Assembly: GCA_914767715.1 (NCBI GenBank) | Contig: OU612073.1 | Location: 7,626,001-7,690,000, forward strand | DNA length: 64,000 bases | From: Membranipora membranacea | Taxonomy: Eukaryota > Bryozoa > Gymnolaemata > Cheilostomatida > Membraniporidae | Direction: 5' to 3' | Part shown: positions 37,408-47,129 of the stretch, piece by piece | Numbering within the stretch: the stretch's first letter is position 1 | Layout of the letters: every line of letters begins with the position of its first letter | The notes under the pieces: generated by a model | Database searches by the model: none | Told to the model about the DNA's origin: nothing | The model's input: only the letters and a program-made list of their open reading frames with translations | Translations under genes and position numbers: made by a program

Positions 37408-39300
37408 ATGACGATGGAAACTTTCATCAAACAGATATGGTTTACTGTACTGCTACTGGTACTGCCTAACTTGACAGTTTGCCAGGATTTTACTCCTGAC
37501 TCATTCATGAGAAACTATATTGATCTGAGATCATGCGATTGGGACCAAAGGATGTGTGGAACAGAAAGCTTTTTGAAATCAGACATTGAAGTCGTAAAAC
37601 AATCACACCAGAATAAGTGTGTCAAAGAATTGGATCTAGATGGGAATCTGAGAGGATATGATGTCTGTAACCCTCAACACCGGAGTCGTAGTTGGTATAA
37701 AGACTTTTGCCTTGTTAAAGGTGGGTACCTGTTCATCACATTTACCCTGTTCTCTTCTTGTTGGTGAAGTCTCTTTGGCCTTGCTCATAACCTTCAGGCA
37801 ACGCTGTCAATAAAGTATCATGTAGGGTGTCAGATGCCAGTTCTATGCCCTTGTTATTGTGCATTTATTTGCATTGTGCAAACCCTCACAATTAATTAAA
37901 CTTCCCAACTACTCACTGAAGTCGTAGCAAGGAGTTCGCCCCAAACTCTCTGGTCTGAGCCAAGCCCTGCAGCCAGGAGTTATTAGCACATGAATTGAAA
38001 GAAGACAACTCTACTTCCTTTACAAACATAACAGGGATATCAGGGATTAAAGTGATAAAAGTGATAACTTGCATCAGGGAGCTGTTTGTTCAGTTTGTAA
38101 AGGAACTAGAGTTATCTTCTTTCAAATAAAGTGGCTTGGCTAGGACCAGGCAGTTTGGACAACTTTGACACCCATGATTGTTTATTTTTAGGGCAGCCTT
38201 CAAATCGAGTATTGTTTTATTCAGTGTATGTGTTGCATTCTTGTTTCCAGGATACGTCCACTACAATGTTTCTTGTGAAGAGCTATTGAAAAAGCGTATA
38301 GAGTGTCAATATGAAGAGATGTGTCCCGCATCAGCATGCCGAGATAGTCAATCCCAAGCACAAGATCTCTCCAATAATGACACTTCTATACAACCATCTC
38401 CAGAGACAACCACAGCGGAGAGTCAGCTAGCAATAGACAATAAGAAACTGATGAAACATCAGGTTATCATTTACATAGTTATCGGTGTACAGTCAGCTGC
38501 CATAATAGGACTTGCCTTGCCACACATAATTCGGTGCTTCCGCAAAAAGAAACAAACTAAAGAGACGACTGATCTTGAGCAACAAGGTATTTATACATAT
38601 TTTTCTAAACATTAGATCAATTACTTGTTTATGAGGAGATAGACAATAGTCTTCTAAGTCTGAGCCACCCATGCCAGACTCTTGGTCCCTTCACAACCCC
38701 CCCTCCCGCCCAATGGCCCGCTGTATCTCAGCAACTGTAGATTGTGATGTTGTGTAATTTTACAGGTGTAGTGAGCATTGCACTGAGTGTGGTATTCCAC
38801 CATAAAAATATACTGGTGTCCCAAAGTTTTTTATTTTTTCATCCTTTTATTTCATCATGATATCCTTAATTTGCATTCCTGTTGCAGATTGCAATTTGCA
38901 TTCCTGAATGCCAAATTCATTATTAATGTTTTTATTTACAGGTCGGCCCGAGATGAAGCGTTTGACCTCTCAGCAGCCAGATGATGCCTCGGATAAAGGT
39001 TGGTTTAAGATAAATTCATTAAAGTGTGTAAGGGCGTCAATCGTTTACTCTGTAATTGAGTTTTTCAAAGAGCCAGTTCATCTAGTAAAGATTATCACCT
39101 TTCATTTGGTACGCATTACTCAAAAAGGATTCTCAGCATATGGCCCAAACTCGAACTTACGGTATTTTAACACATTTCAAATTCTTACAGCCTTTTTCAA
39201 TGTATCTTGCGAGGTTTGGTTCACTATCATTCCCGGCGTTGTTGGATTATTATTGTTGCTTATATGTTATGTAGCTAATATTATCTTCTTTAGTTTGTAA
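37408..39300 (+). CDS. Gene C: unrecognised single-pass membrane protein, paralogue of genes A, B and D
   Basis: Exons 37408-37720, 38251-38586 and 38942-39300; the last stays open to its stop and gives 335 residues. A splice acceptor (TCTGTTTTAG) lies 30 bases before the ATG. Signal peptide at residues 1-24 (WFTVLLLVLPNLTVC). The ectodomain has YIDLRSCDWDQRMC, a central cysteine (NKC), SWYKDFC at the end of exon 1, and YNVSCEELLKKRIEC plus further cysteines in exon 2. Transmembrane helix about 176-198, then RCFRKKKQTK. The tail contains RPEMKRLTSQQPDDASD, shared with genes A and D. Beyond it the unspliced reading gives a hydrophobic C-terminal segment; a donor at 38998/38999 and an acceptor at about 39191 could shorten this, with the same stop. 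AATAAA at 39308. Closest paralogue: gene D. Function unknown. Confidence 0.7.
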
Positions 39301-39307
39301 TGTTTGA

Positions 39308-39313
39308 AATAAA
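39308..39313 (+). terminator. Polyadenylation signal of gene C
   Basis: AATAAA eight bases after the gene C stop codon. Confidence 0.5.
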
Positions 39314-40170
39314 CTCAAAGAAAAATATGATAATGATAATATATAATATAATCTTTATTTCTACCCATTGGTATGCTACCTTAATAAAAAAAGTGGCCAC
39401 CCTTACAGTTTTGCACAATAAAAATGAGTAAAACTTGCATTTTGTTGGCATCTCGGATTTAAAAAGAAATAAATAACATAAAAACTAAAGTAAAAAAATC
39501 TCACTTAATTTGGTGATGTGAATCAATGTTACTCCCTACTGCTAATGATGTGTCATTTATCGATATAATGGTTTTTACTCACTGACTTTGGACGACAGGA
39601 TTAGGTCCCCTGGGCTGTCTGTCCAACAACGATCTTTCTTATTCAATTTAAAAAAGTTGTCTTCACAGGTTTGCTCTCTAAATATAAATAGAGTTAATTG
39701 AATCACACAATTGGGGTTTCACCACATGACTTCTGAAAATTTGACATCATCTGTTTTAGTGAGGGTCAGACGGGAGGGACACCGTGTGCAAAAAATGCTG
39801 ACAAGTTCCCTTTTAGCATGGAAGGGGATGACAGGAAATTTGACAATACAATTCTCACAACAGTTTTGTGTGTTGACATCCCTGCTTATTATTGCTGGTT
39901 GTATACTGTAGATTACAGAATATATTATAGTATTATATATTTTTAGATTCTAGTCTGTGATGAAGTTCAAACCTGGCTACAAAATCTCACTCATCAATAT
40001 GTCTCAGCAATATAATACTAAAACAGGTGTTTATGGAGTTGAGGATGTATTATTATGATGCATCAGCTTACTATAAAGTTCAGCGACGGCAGCATCCAAA
40101 CTCAGTAGACAAGAGCTAGTCTTATCTCAGCTCCCTCCCCTGACTGTTCTATTGTGGCTACCACGGCCAG

Positions 40171-40262
40171 CCCTTAAAAGCCTTCAGTATGGCGATCGCG
40201 GCCGTAGGTGGTCCTTAACAACCGCCTACGGCCGCGATCCCCATCCCGAATGCTTTTAAGTC
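40171..40262. repeat. GC-rich hairpin
   Basis: GCGATCGCGGCCGTAGGTGG pairs with CCGCCTACGGCCGCGATC, loop TCCTTAACAA. The outer arms AAAAGCCTTCAGTATGG and CCATCCCGAATGCTTTT also pair imperfectly. Strong contrast with the AT-rich surroundings; likely a small MITE. Confidence 0.75.
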
Positions 40263-41250
40263 TGACTGTGGTGTCTACTGAGAAGAGATTGACGATGAGT
40301 TTTAGTAAGAATTATTTATCTTGTGTAGTTTTTGTTTGTTTTGTCTTCTTGACGAAAATAAATTATCGTTTCTGGTCAGAATAATTTTTTTACCTCACTA
40401 AAAACCAAAAAGTTTTTGTAGTACAGTGCACTAATCAGTACGGAGAGACATTTTATCACCTTAAATAAATGTTTGTGCATAATATGTTTTTACAATAATT
40501 TCTTAATTCTTTTGCTCAACAAGTACTTGATCAAAGGAATCCTTAAAAGTTTGTGAGCCCCTTGGTCTGCGTGGTCGGCTGACCAGGGCCCTGTGGGGGT
40601 GTGGTGCATAGTCAGCAGGCGCGGCGGGCAGAGGTTCCTTAGGCTGTCTTCGGCCACATAGTTCTTGGTCATACTGTTAATCGGGCGGTCGCCATTCTAG
40701 TCTCTGACTACCTGATCGCTCCGCTGTCATCATTTTCTTTTAGAAGAACCTTTTATTACAAATAAACACAAACAGAAACCGGAAAAAAAAGAAGACTAAA
40801 ATCAGGGACATGTATTCTACTACCCTAGACTGCTTGAAGCTATCATAAGCTAATAAATGTGAGACATGGATTTCCCTGATTGCATGGATTATTTGGGATT
40901 TTCCGCTACTCATAATGTTGTGATTATCAAGTTTGTTATTGCACTCATTTTGTTTACTCACCGGCAATGATAAATATTAATAAAATATCGCTTATCAAAT
41001 CTTACGCGTGAACTACTTATATCATAACGTGATTAAATCACATTCTGATCGGCGCATTCAGGTGCCTCAGTCGATATTCAGTAGCTTATTTGACAAGCTC
41101 AAAGCTTTCTTTTGGCATACCAGAATATCTTTGATTTAAAAGGAGCAACACAAAAGTGAGTATGATTGTGTTTGACTTGTGGATGTAATAGAAAGGGTGT
41201 ACACTGCTAATCTTTAGCTGCTGCTGTTTATCAAGATGATCAGACTAGGA

Positions 41251-41503
41251 GTAGGAGGTTGTTCAGTTGGTTAGAGCGCCGTCCTTTAGCATGCACATGT
41301 TGAAGGTTGTTGGTTTGAACTCCACTGCAGTCCATCAGCTACTGGGGTTTGATTGTCCCCCAGGACTGGTGTGCTCCGACCTGCCTGCACACATAGAGCA
41401 ACCTGACGCAGATATTGCATCCGCACCCATAAGGCAACATATATGTTTCGCCACCCATGCTTCGGGTGTGGCACGTGACAAGGCAACTTGATTTTTTAAG
41501 TCA
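41251..41503 (+). mobile_element. tRNA-derived SINE, family 1, diverged copy
   Basis: Same body as 7088-7345 and 55890-56147, with a mutated B box (GGTTTGAACTCC). Ends in TTTTTTAAGTCAATTG. Confidence 0.8.
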
Positions 41504-41924
41504 ATTGTGACTACAGAACGGATGGTCCATCAAGGTGCATACCAAGATCAATACCGGCAATGTGCCTGAGCGGAAGTAGAGCAAGCTTATTGGAACATTC
41601 ATTACCAATCAATTAATATATAATTAGAAACCAGTTGGTAATTCATTATCAATTTCTAATTATGATCCAGTAGATAGATTTTGGGAAATCCATTTACCAG
41701 TGTAGGTTGGAAAATCTGTTTTCCCAAGATGGAACTGCATCGTAGTGCAGTGTATTTCACATGGTCATAATTAAGTATGGTTGCAATGCATTGCCATTGT
41801 TCTTAGGCCTACATAGTCATATCATGGTGTATTATATTTATCCCAACACAAACCCTTCTGTTCTTCAATGCAATTTAACTTGATGGGACAGCTTGTCATA
41901 TATTTCCCTAATTCCCTGTACTAG

Positions 41925-42370
41925 CAGGGCTCTCAACCACTCAGATTTAGCCCGAGTTACTCAGGTTTTTGGGTTCAACTCAGGCAACTCAGGGGATTTT
42001 AGAATATTAGCTAAAAACTCAGATTTTGCCTCATATTCATCGAAGTTGGGGAATTCCTCTGGGTGTGGCCTAGTTGTATATATATAAAGAAGCAATTCTA
42101 TGTTGTGATATATGAAATACATTTACCAGGATGAATTTTACAGTGATTCTATATCAATGTTCTGCTAACAACTCTAAAAAACCAGTATCATTCATATAGA
42201 GAGGTCTAAATTGCTCTCTAGGCTTTGGTGGCCGGACCCATTGAGGAGCTAACAGAGCTCTAAAACTCTAAGCTGTTTGTGCACAGTACGTTTCACGCCT
42301 TTGAAATTGCCACCTGTAACACGGTAGCGGCAAAACTCAGGTTTTGGATCCTCCCAGGTTGAGATCCCTG
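41925..42370. mobile_element. hAT-like MITE next to the gene D start
   Basis: Termini CAGGGCTCTCAACC and GGTTGAGATCCCTG are inverted repeats. They are flanked by GTACTAG on both sides (41918-41924 and 42371-42377). Internal repeats of ACTCAGGTTTT. No coding capacity. It ends 60 bp before gene D's ATG, so it overlaps the region where gene D's 5' intron should lie. Confidence 0.85.
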
Positions 42371-42430
42371 GTACTAGTGCTATAATGTTATCACAATCCT
42401 CAGACTGAACTGTATATATATCTTTTGTAG

Positions 42431-44887
42431 ATGGCCGGAGGACGCATAGGAATGTACAGAACTGTACTATGTACTATACTATTGATATTTGGTCAAACCA
42501 GAAGTCAGAATGGTTTAACTCCTGATTCCTTTCGGAAAGCCTATATCGACTTAGGTACCTGTGATTGGGACTATCAGATGTGTAACACGGCCAGTTTTAA
42601 AGCTGCATCTGAGCTGGTCATCGAAAGCTGGCACAAAATTAAATGCATTGCACACTATGATTTAGATGGAATTCTTGATGGCTACGAAGCATGTCACCCT
42701 GAGTATAGTAAGAGTTATATGTGGTACAAAGATCACTGCGAGGATAATGGTGAGTTATTTTCCAAATATTATCCGATCCCCCCCCCCCCACCCCACCAAG
42801 CATTTGACTAAGAACACAGTAAAACTGATATTTAAAATTATTCTTACACCACTCAGCCCAGTGAGCCGTGATAAAGAATATTAATAGTCAAGCCAAGTGG
42901 CCTCACTTTTTAAAACATTTGCTGCTTCACACTTTGCAAATTCTTGTCAGAGCTATAGTCTATTAATACTCTATAATCAATTTGGCAATTTGTTGTGAAT
43001 ACGGTAGTTGTCCGAACTACGTAAATGCTTAGCCTGTCTTGACTAGCTTCAGCACCGAACAGAACAAAGCTTGTCAAGACAGGCTAATAAATGCTGTACC
43101 ACGTCACATCATCATTTTGTTTTAGATTATGAGCACTACAATAAAAGTTGTCAGGATCTACTGGAGCAATACAGAGAATGTAACTATGCTGATGTATGTC
43201 CAACAAGATTTAGCCCTCTATCAGCCAAAAATGAGAACCTATCAACCGAAAATGAGACACTATCAGCTGAAAATGGGAAGCTTTCTGCCGAAAAACAGAA
43301 GCTTTCAGCCAAAAATCAGAAGCTGCTAGCCGAAAATCAGAAGCTTTCAGCTGATAATGAGACGCTGATGGTCGTTCAGTATGCACTCTACACTGTTGTA
43401 TCTGTATTAATAATTACGATAGTAGTGCTTATAGCCTGGCTTTGCAAGACAAAACATTCCAAAAAATCAGCAAATGCTAAGAGCTCGGGTAAGTGTTTGG
43501 ATATGATAGAAAACAGTTTTGGTAAATAATAAACGTAATTAATCAGTCAGTCAGTGTTAGCGACCTCTCAACCTTTTGTGATGAGATGTCGATGTTTTGT
43601 GATACGATGTCGGAATATTTTACAAAGAATGAGCATTTGCATTTAGGTCACAGCTTAGAACTGTGAGCTTATATTGTCAGTTTACGGTCATGTCTCTTAC
43701 AATTTTGTTCAGCAGGGTCACACAAAGATGCAGAGGAGGGGACACCACTACACGGTGAGTAGTTTTCTAGATCAATTCGGAGTTGTTACAGAAAGTGATT
43801 GTGAATTCTCATTAGTAGTTGTATTCTCAGTGCAAGCGTATGCGTATGCGTATGCGTATGCGTATGCGTATGCGTATGCGTATGCGTATGCGTATGCGTA
43901 TGCGTATGCGTATGCGTATGCGTATGCAAGCATACACATGGTAGATTTATTATCTTATCATATCAGGTGGCAAGGTCCATTCATGGGTACACTTATGCTG
44001 GCTCCGTATGATGGGTACCAGGTAAATCCAGTCATCACAGCATCATCAAATTCAGTTTGGATAGTCTCTTTGGTAAACATCCCAGGACACATCCAGGATG
44101 AGAAACATAAGTGAAAATCACTCATGACTTCCAAAAAAGTGTTTTGATGAGTCTTGATAATAATTGTCTTGGGATGCGGGTAAATTCAATACATCATAGC
44201 TGACAGCAACAGCCCAATAATAAATGTCAATGCTCATCTATTTCTCCTATCACCCCAACCCAACCCAATCGATTTTTTACTAGAAGATCGCAGGAAGAGA
44301 CAGCGTATGATTTCGATAACATCGCAGCCTGACGATGCATCTGATGAAGAGGGAAAGTCCAAAGGTTAGTCATCACATCTATGTAACCTTATTTATACAA
44401 GTGAGCGTCATGACATGGGTAATTATACATGGTATGACTGTAATTTATTCCCTTGAGCACATAAACTTCATGGGAAAGAATCTTATAAGAATATACTTGT
44501 TTTGGCGCATATTAACTAACTTCCCACAATGCATCTTAATTTTAAAGTGTTCATCAAATCAAGCCAATGTTACACACCCACCTATAATTCGCTGGTATTT
44601 CCTGAAATTTGCTTTGCGGATATTTATCAAAATTTTACTCAAGAAGCAAGCTCGCATATGTAAAATAACGGATGACTATTTTCTCAGTAATATAGATTAG
44701 ATTATCACTTATGTCGATAGTTGTGATAGGGACTAGGGTTAATGTAATGTACATGGTGGTTATTTTACATGGTGATTAATTTACATGGTAACTTCAAACA
44801 GCGCATCCTAGCTGCATGCCATTTTACATGTAAGGATACAGTCTGACAGTTGCTTTTATTCACAACGTTTCAGAGTCCGTGATGTGA
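42431..44887 (+). CDS. Gene D: unrecognised single-pass membrane protein with heptad-repeat stalk
   Basis: Exons 42431-42749, 43126-43488, 43716-43754, 44284-44364 and 44874-44887 splice in frame to 271 residues. The acceptor TTTTGTAG ends exactly at the start codon. Signal peptide at about residues 1-25 (TVLCTILLIFGQTRS). The ectodomain has YIDLGTCDWDYQMC, a central cysteine (KIKC), MWYKDHC, then YNKSCQDLLEQYRECNYADVC in exon 2. Residues 138-186 are seven perfect heptads of type LSAENxK, predicted to form a parallel coiled coil. Transmembrane helix about 192-213, then KTKHSKK. The tail includes RRKRQRMISITSQPDDASDE, matching genes A and C. The terminal exon encodes ESVM. The 39-base exon 3 is the least certain. 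Intron 3 carries a hexanucleotide microsatellite. Oligomerisation through the stalk is inference. Closest paralogue: gene C. Confidence 0.72.
43030..43085. repeat. Short hairpin of the CTTGACAAGCTTTGT family
   Basis: AGCCTGTCTTGACTAGCTTC and ACAAAGCTTGTCAAGACAGGCT form arms around GCACCGAACAGA. In gene D intron 1. Confidence 0.75.
43218..43364 (+). repeat. 21-bp coding repeat (seven heptads) in gene D
   Basis: Seven consecutive 21-base units beginning CTATCAGCC or CTTTCAGCC-like and each encoding LSAxNxx. One unit equals one coiled-coil heptad, with leucine at the core position. Confidence 0.93.
43836..43927. repeat. (GCGTAT)n microsatellite
   Basis: About 15 uninterrupted copies of the hexamer GCGTAT in gene D intron 3. 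In one frame it reads as alternating Ala-Tyr inside an open frame of 146 codons, but there is no splice or homology support for coding. Confidence 0.95.
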
Positions 44888-45240
44888 GGAGCCACAATGC
44901 ATAAGAACATCTCAATCATCCAATTTCTGTGCTGTTCACTCTTGAGTTTAATCATCACTTCCGAGAACTAGCGGCAATATCTACACATCAATTTGCTATG
45001 ATTGAGATCCCATTTTGATGCGAGCATTCCTTTTAACTTTGCTAATTGCGTTCTTAATGGTTTTCTAACTACATGGCCCAGTTTCACATCATATGAATAC
45101 AACCAGCTTGGCTGACTTATAATGTTAAAATGAGAAAGGAAGTTTCACAAGACCATTTGCATTGCCAGTGTCCTACAACGATAGCAGCATGGCAATAATC
45201 ATCGGTAATAAAAAAGAAACAATTGTAATATATATTATAT

Positions 45241-45560
45241 ACCCTATAGGAGTTTAGTTTTCCGGCATTTAGGATTCGCTTTTCAGGTTGTTGCCTAGGT
45301 TGCGAAATTTAGTGTATCTTAAATTAAACTCACTCACCATAGTTTCATAAACAATGTACAATTATACAGGAATACACCATACCTAATCATGCAAGCATGG
45401 TGTAGTGGTCTAAGTGTCTGCTTAGCAAACAGATGGAGATATCTGCCCTGGGTTCGATTCCCAGCTAGGACATTTTTTTTAATTTATTAGAACTAGTGAA
45501 ATTAAGTACCAGGTCCAGATAGCGAAATTAAACTCTAGCTAAATTAAACTCCTATAGGGT
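45241..45560 (+). mobile_element. tRNA-containing MITE, copy 2, complete
   Basis: Inverted termini ACCCTATAGGAGTTTAG and AAACTCCTATAGGGT. The interior holds a tRNA-like segment at about 45391-45475 with A-box-like GGTGTAGTGGTCTAAGTG, a variable-arm-like insert and T arm CTGGGTTCGATTCCCAG. Same family as 34740-35074 in opposite orientation. Confidence 0.85.
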
Positions 45561-46530
45561 ACATAACGTATTATTGATCTATATATAGCATATAACCTTC
45601 GAATACTTTTTGATATGTGTGTAGACTGTGGAACTCTTCCATTGATTCATTATAGGGGAACCTTCCAGGGTGGAAAGAACGCTTTGAATTATCATTCACA
45701 AATAAAATAAAAGAAATCACAGACATTCATTAAAATTTGCGCTTATTTATCCTCTGTTATAATTAATTGAATTTTTTCCGAACGAACGTATACAATAATT
45801 GAAATAGCTGCTTGTTATTGAAGCCAGCTTGTTCCGTTTAGCTGTGCAGAATGATATCGCAGTATTGGGATATCAAAGCCTCTCAACACACAACTTTTTA
45901 GTATCCTTACGCCACCACAAATTGAATAAACTTGTTCTGGCATTTTCAACATTGTTTGAACGCCATTAGGGGCTGGCCATGGCATTTTATGTAGTGAATT
46001 TTTTATCTCTAGACTTTACAGCACAAGTGTTTATTTATTTATAGGTTACTCGGTGTGATATGTTTTTTGATTGCCTAATTTTAAGTTTCTATTTGAATAC
46101 TATCAGTTTCACATCATCAATCAAACATCTATCATTTTAATAGCTCTGCTCAACAATAATATATGCAGGTGACATGACAAAAAGTAACTGTTTATATTTT
46201 CAAAGTTTGTTCTGCTGGGGCTTTATATTGATGTTGTTATCAGAATAGAAAATTTTTTCTACTCACTGTAGTGCGACTCATTTTGGGAATTCATGCAAAT
46301 GGAATGTTGTGGGAAATCCAAAATCCTAGATTGCATTGTGCAAAGTAATCAAAATGATGTTGTGGCAGATCACTTTAGATTCAGCTGCAGATCTACAAGG
46401 AAGGTGAGTAGAAGTTCCTACTACACATGTAGTAACTCTGTCTTCACTTTATTCATCACTGTCATTACCGTATCGTATCAAGTTATGGCTAAAGAGTATT
46501 GTGCATCCTCTTCTCAGATGTGGCTTTGGT

Positions 46531-47006
46531 CTAGAACAGGGGTGCCCAACCTTTTCATTGAGGGGGCCGCATCCACATATTGCAATGTCCCTGGGGGCCC
46601 GCAACCTCGCCATAAATCAAACATTCATATATGGGTGTGCAGTATTTTCATCTCTGCAAGGGAGAATCTATTTATTGGAGGTCACTCATATGCAATGGTT
46701 AGGGAATTTTAAAATACTGTGACTAGATGTAGAGCGTTCCTTATTATTGTACAAATGAGGAATGTAATAACTATAGGGGTGAAAATTGTTTTTGCGTCTA
46801 CACAATTTTCTCAGACGGGTTGGGGGCCGCATCAAATTGGGTCGGGGGCCGTATGCCGCCCCAGGGCCACTCGTTGGGCTGCCCTGGTCTAGAACAAGTT
46901 TGATCCCTCTGTGGTGGCGGAGGGATATTGCACATGTTTTATATCGCTTCGCTACCAAATATTATCAATCTCCCTTCGCCACCAAAGAGGGATCAAACTT
47001 GTTCTA
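46531..47006. mobile_element. MITE (CTAGAACAAGTTTGATCC family) interrupted by a hAT-like element
   Basis: Host element termini CTAGAA at 46531 and ...GGATCAAACTTGTTCTA at 47006 are flanked by the 8-bp duplication GCTTTGGT (46523-46530 and 47007-47014). Internal inverted repeats GGTGGCGGAGGGA and TCCCTTCGCCACC. The left terminal repeat is split by the insertion at 46537-46886. Same termini as the elements at 30567-30689 and 24665-24800. Confidence 0.85.
46537..46886. mobile_element. hAT-like element with 8-bp target duplication, nested in a MITE
   Basis: Termini CAGGGGTGCCCAACC and GTTGGGCTGCCCTG are inverted repeats, flanked by GTCTAGAA at 46529-46536 and 46887-46894. The interior repeats GGGGGCCGCAT in several places. 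350 bp, no transposase. Confidence 0.92.
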
Positions 47007-47129
47007 GCTTTGGTCAGCTTTGGGCTGCAGAAGGAGCTTTACAGCAGAGATGATCTCACATGTTGATTCTAAATTGTCAATTATCTATCTTATAGATAGG
47101 AGCAGAACTTGTCCATAACCACCAGGAAG

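Larger units (their letters stand above)
39301..41924. other. Intergenic region between genes C and D
   Basis: No supported exon. Contains a GC-rich hairpin (40171-40262), a family 1 SINE (41251-41503) and a locally GC-rich stretch at about 40550-40700 of unknown origin. Confidence 0.45.
44888..47129. other. 3' flank of gene D and 5' region of IAP gene 1
   Basis: AATAAA at 45207 is a candidate end for gene D. The rest carries mobile elements listed separately. A candidate non-coding first exon of the IAP gene ends at the donor around 46404 (GGAAG then GTGAGT). An acceptor at about 47093 (ATCTTATAG) precedes the coding start, with an in-frame stop between it and the ATG. Confidence 0.45.

Noticed and set aside
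40490-40672. Minus-strand 60-codon frame in a GC-rich patch
   Set aside because: It has no recognisable domain or splice context and neighbouring frames are broken. It may be a decayed repeat, but I could not identify one.
43674-44114. 146-codon open frame with an Ala-Tyr tract
   Set aside because: The tract is a microsatellite. The frame crosses the proposed exon 3 of gene D in a different frame and lacks any conserved feature.
45391-45475. Functional type II tRNA gene
   Set aside because: It is embedded in a repeated element with inverted ends and a diverged second copy. I could not fold a convincing acceptor stem.
46293-46722. Open frames of 139 and 73 codons upstream of IAP gene 1
   Set aside because: They run through the left half of the hAT-like element at 46537-46886 and have no splice or family support.
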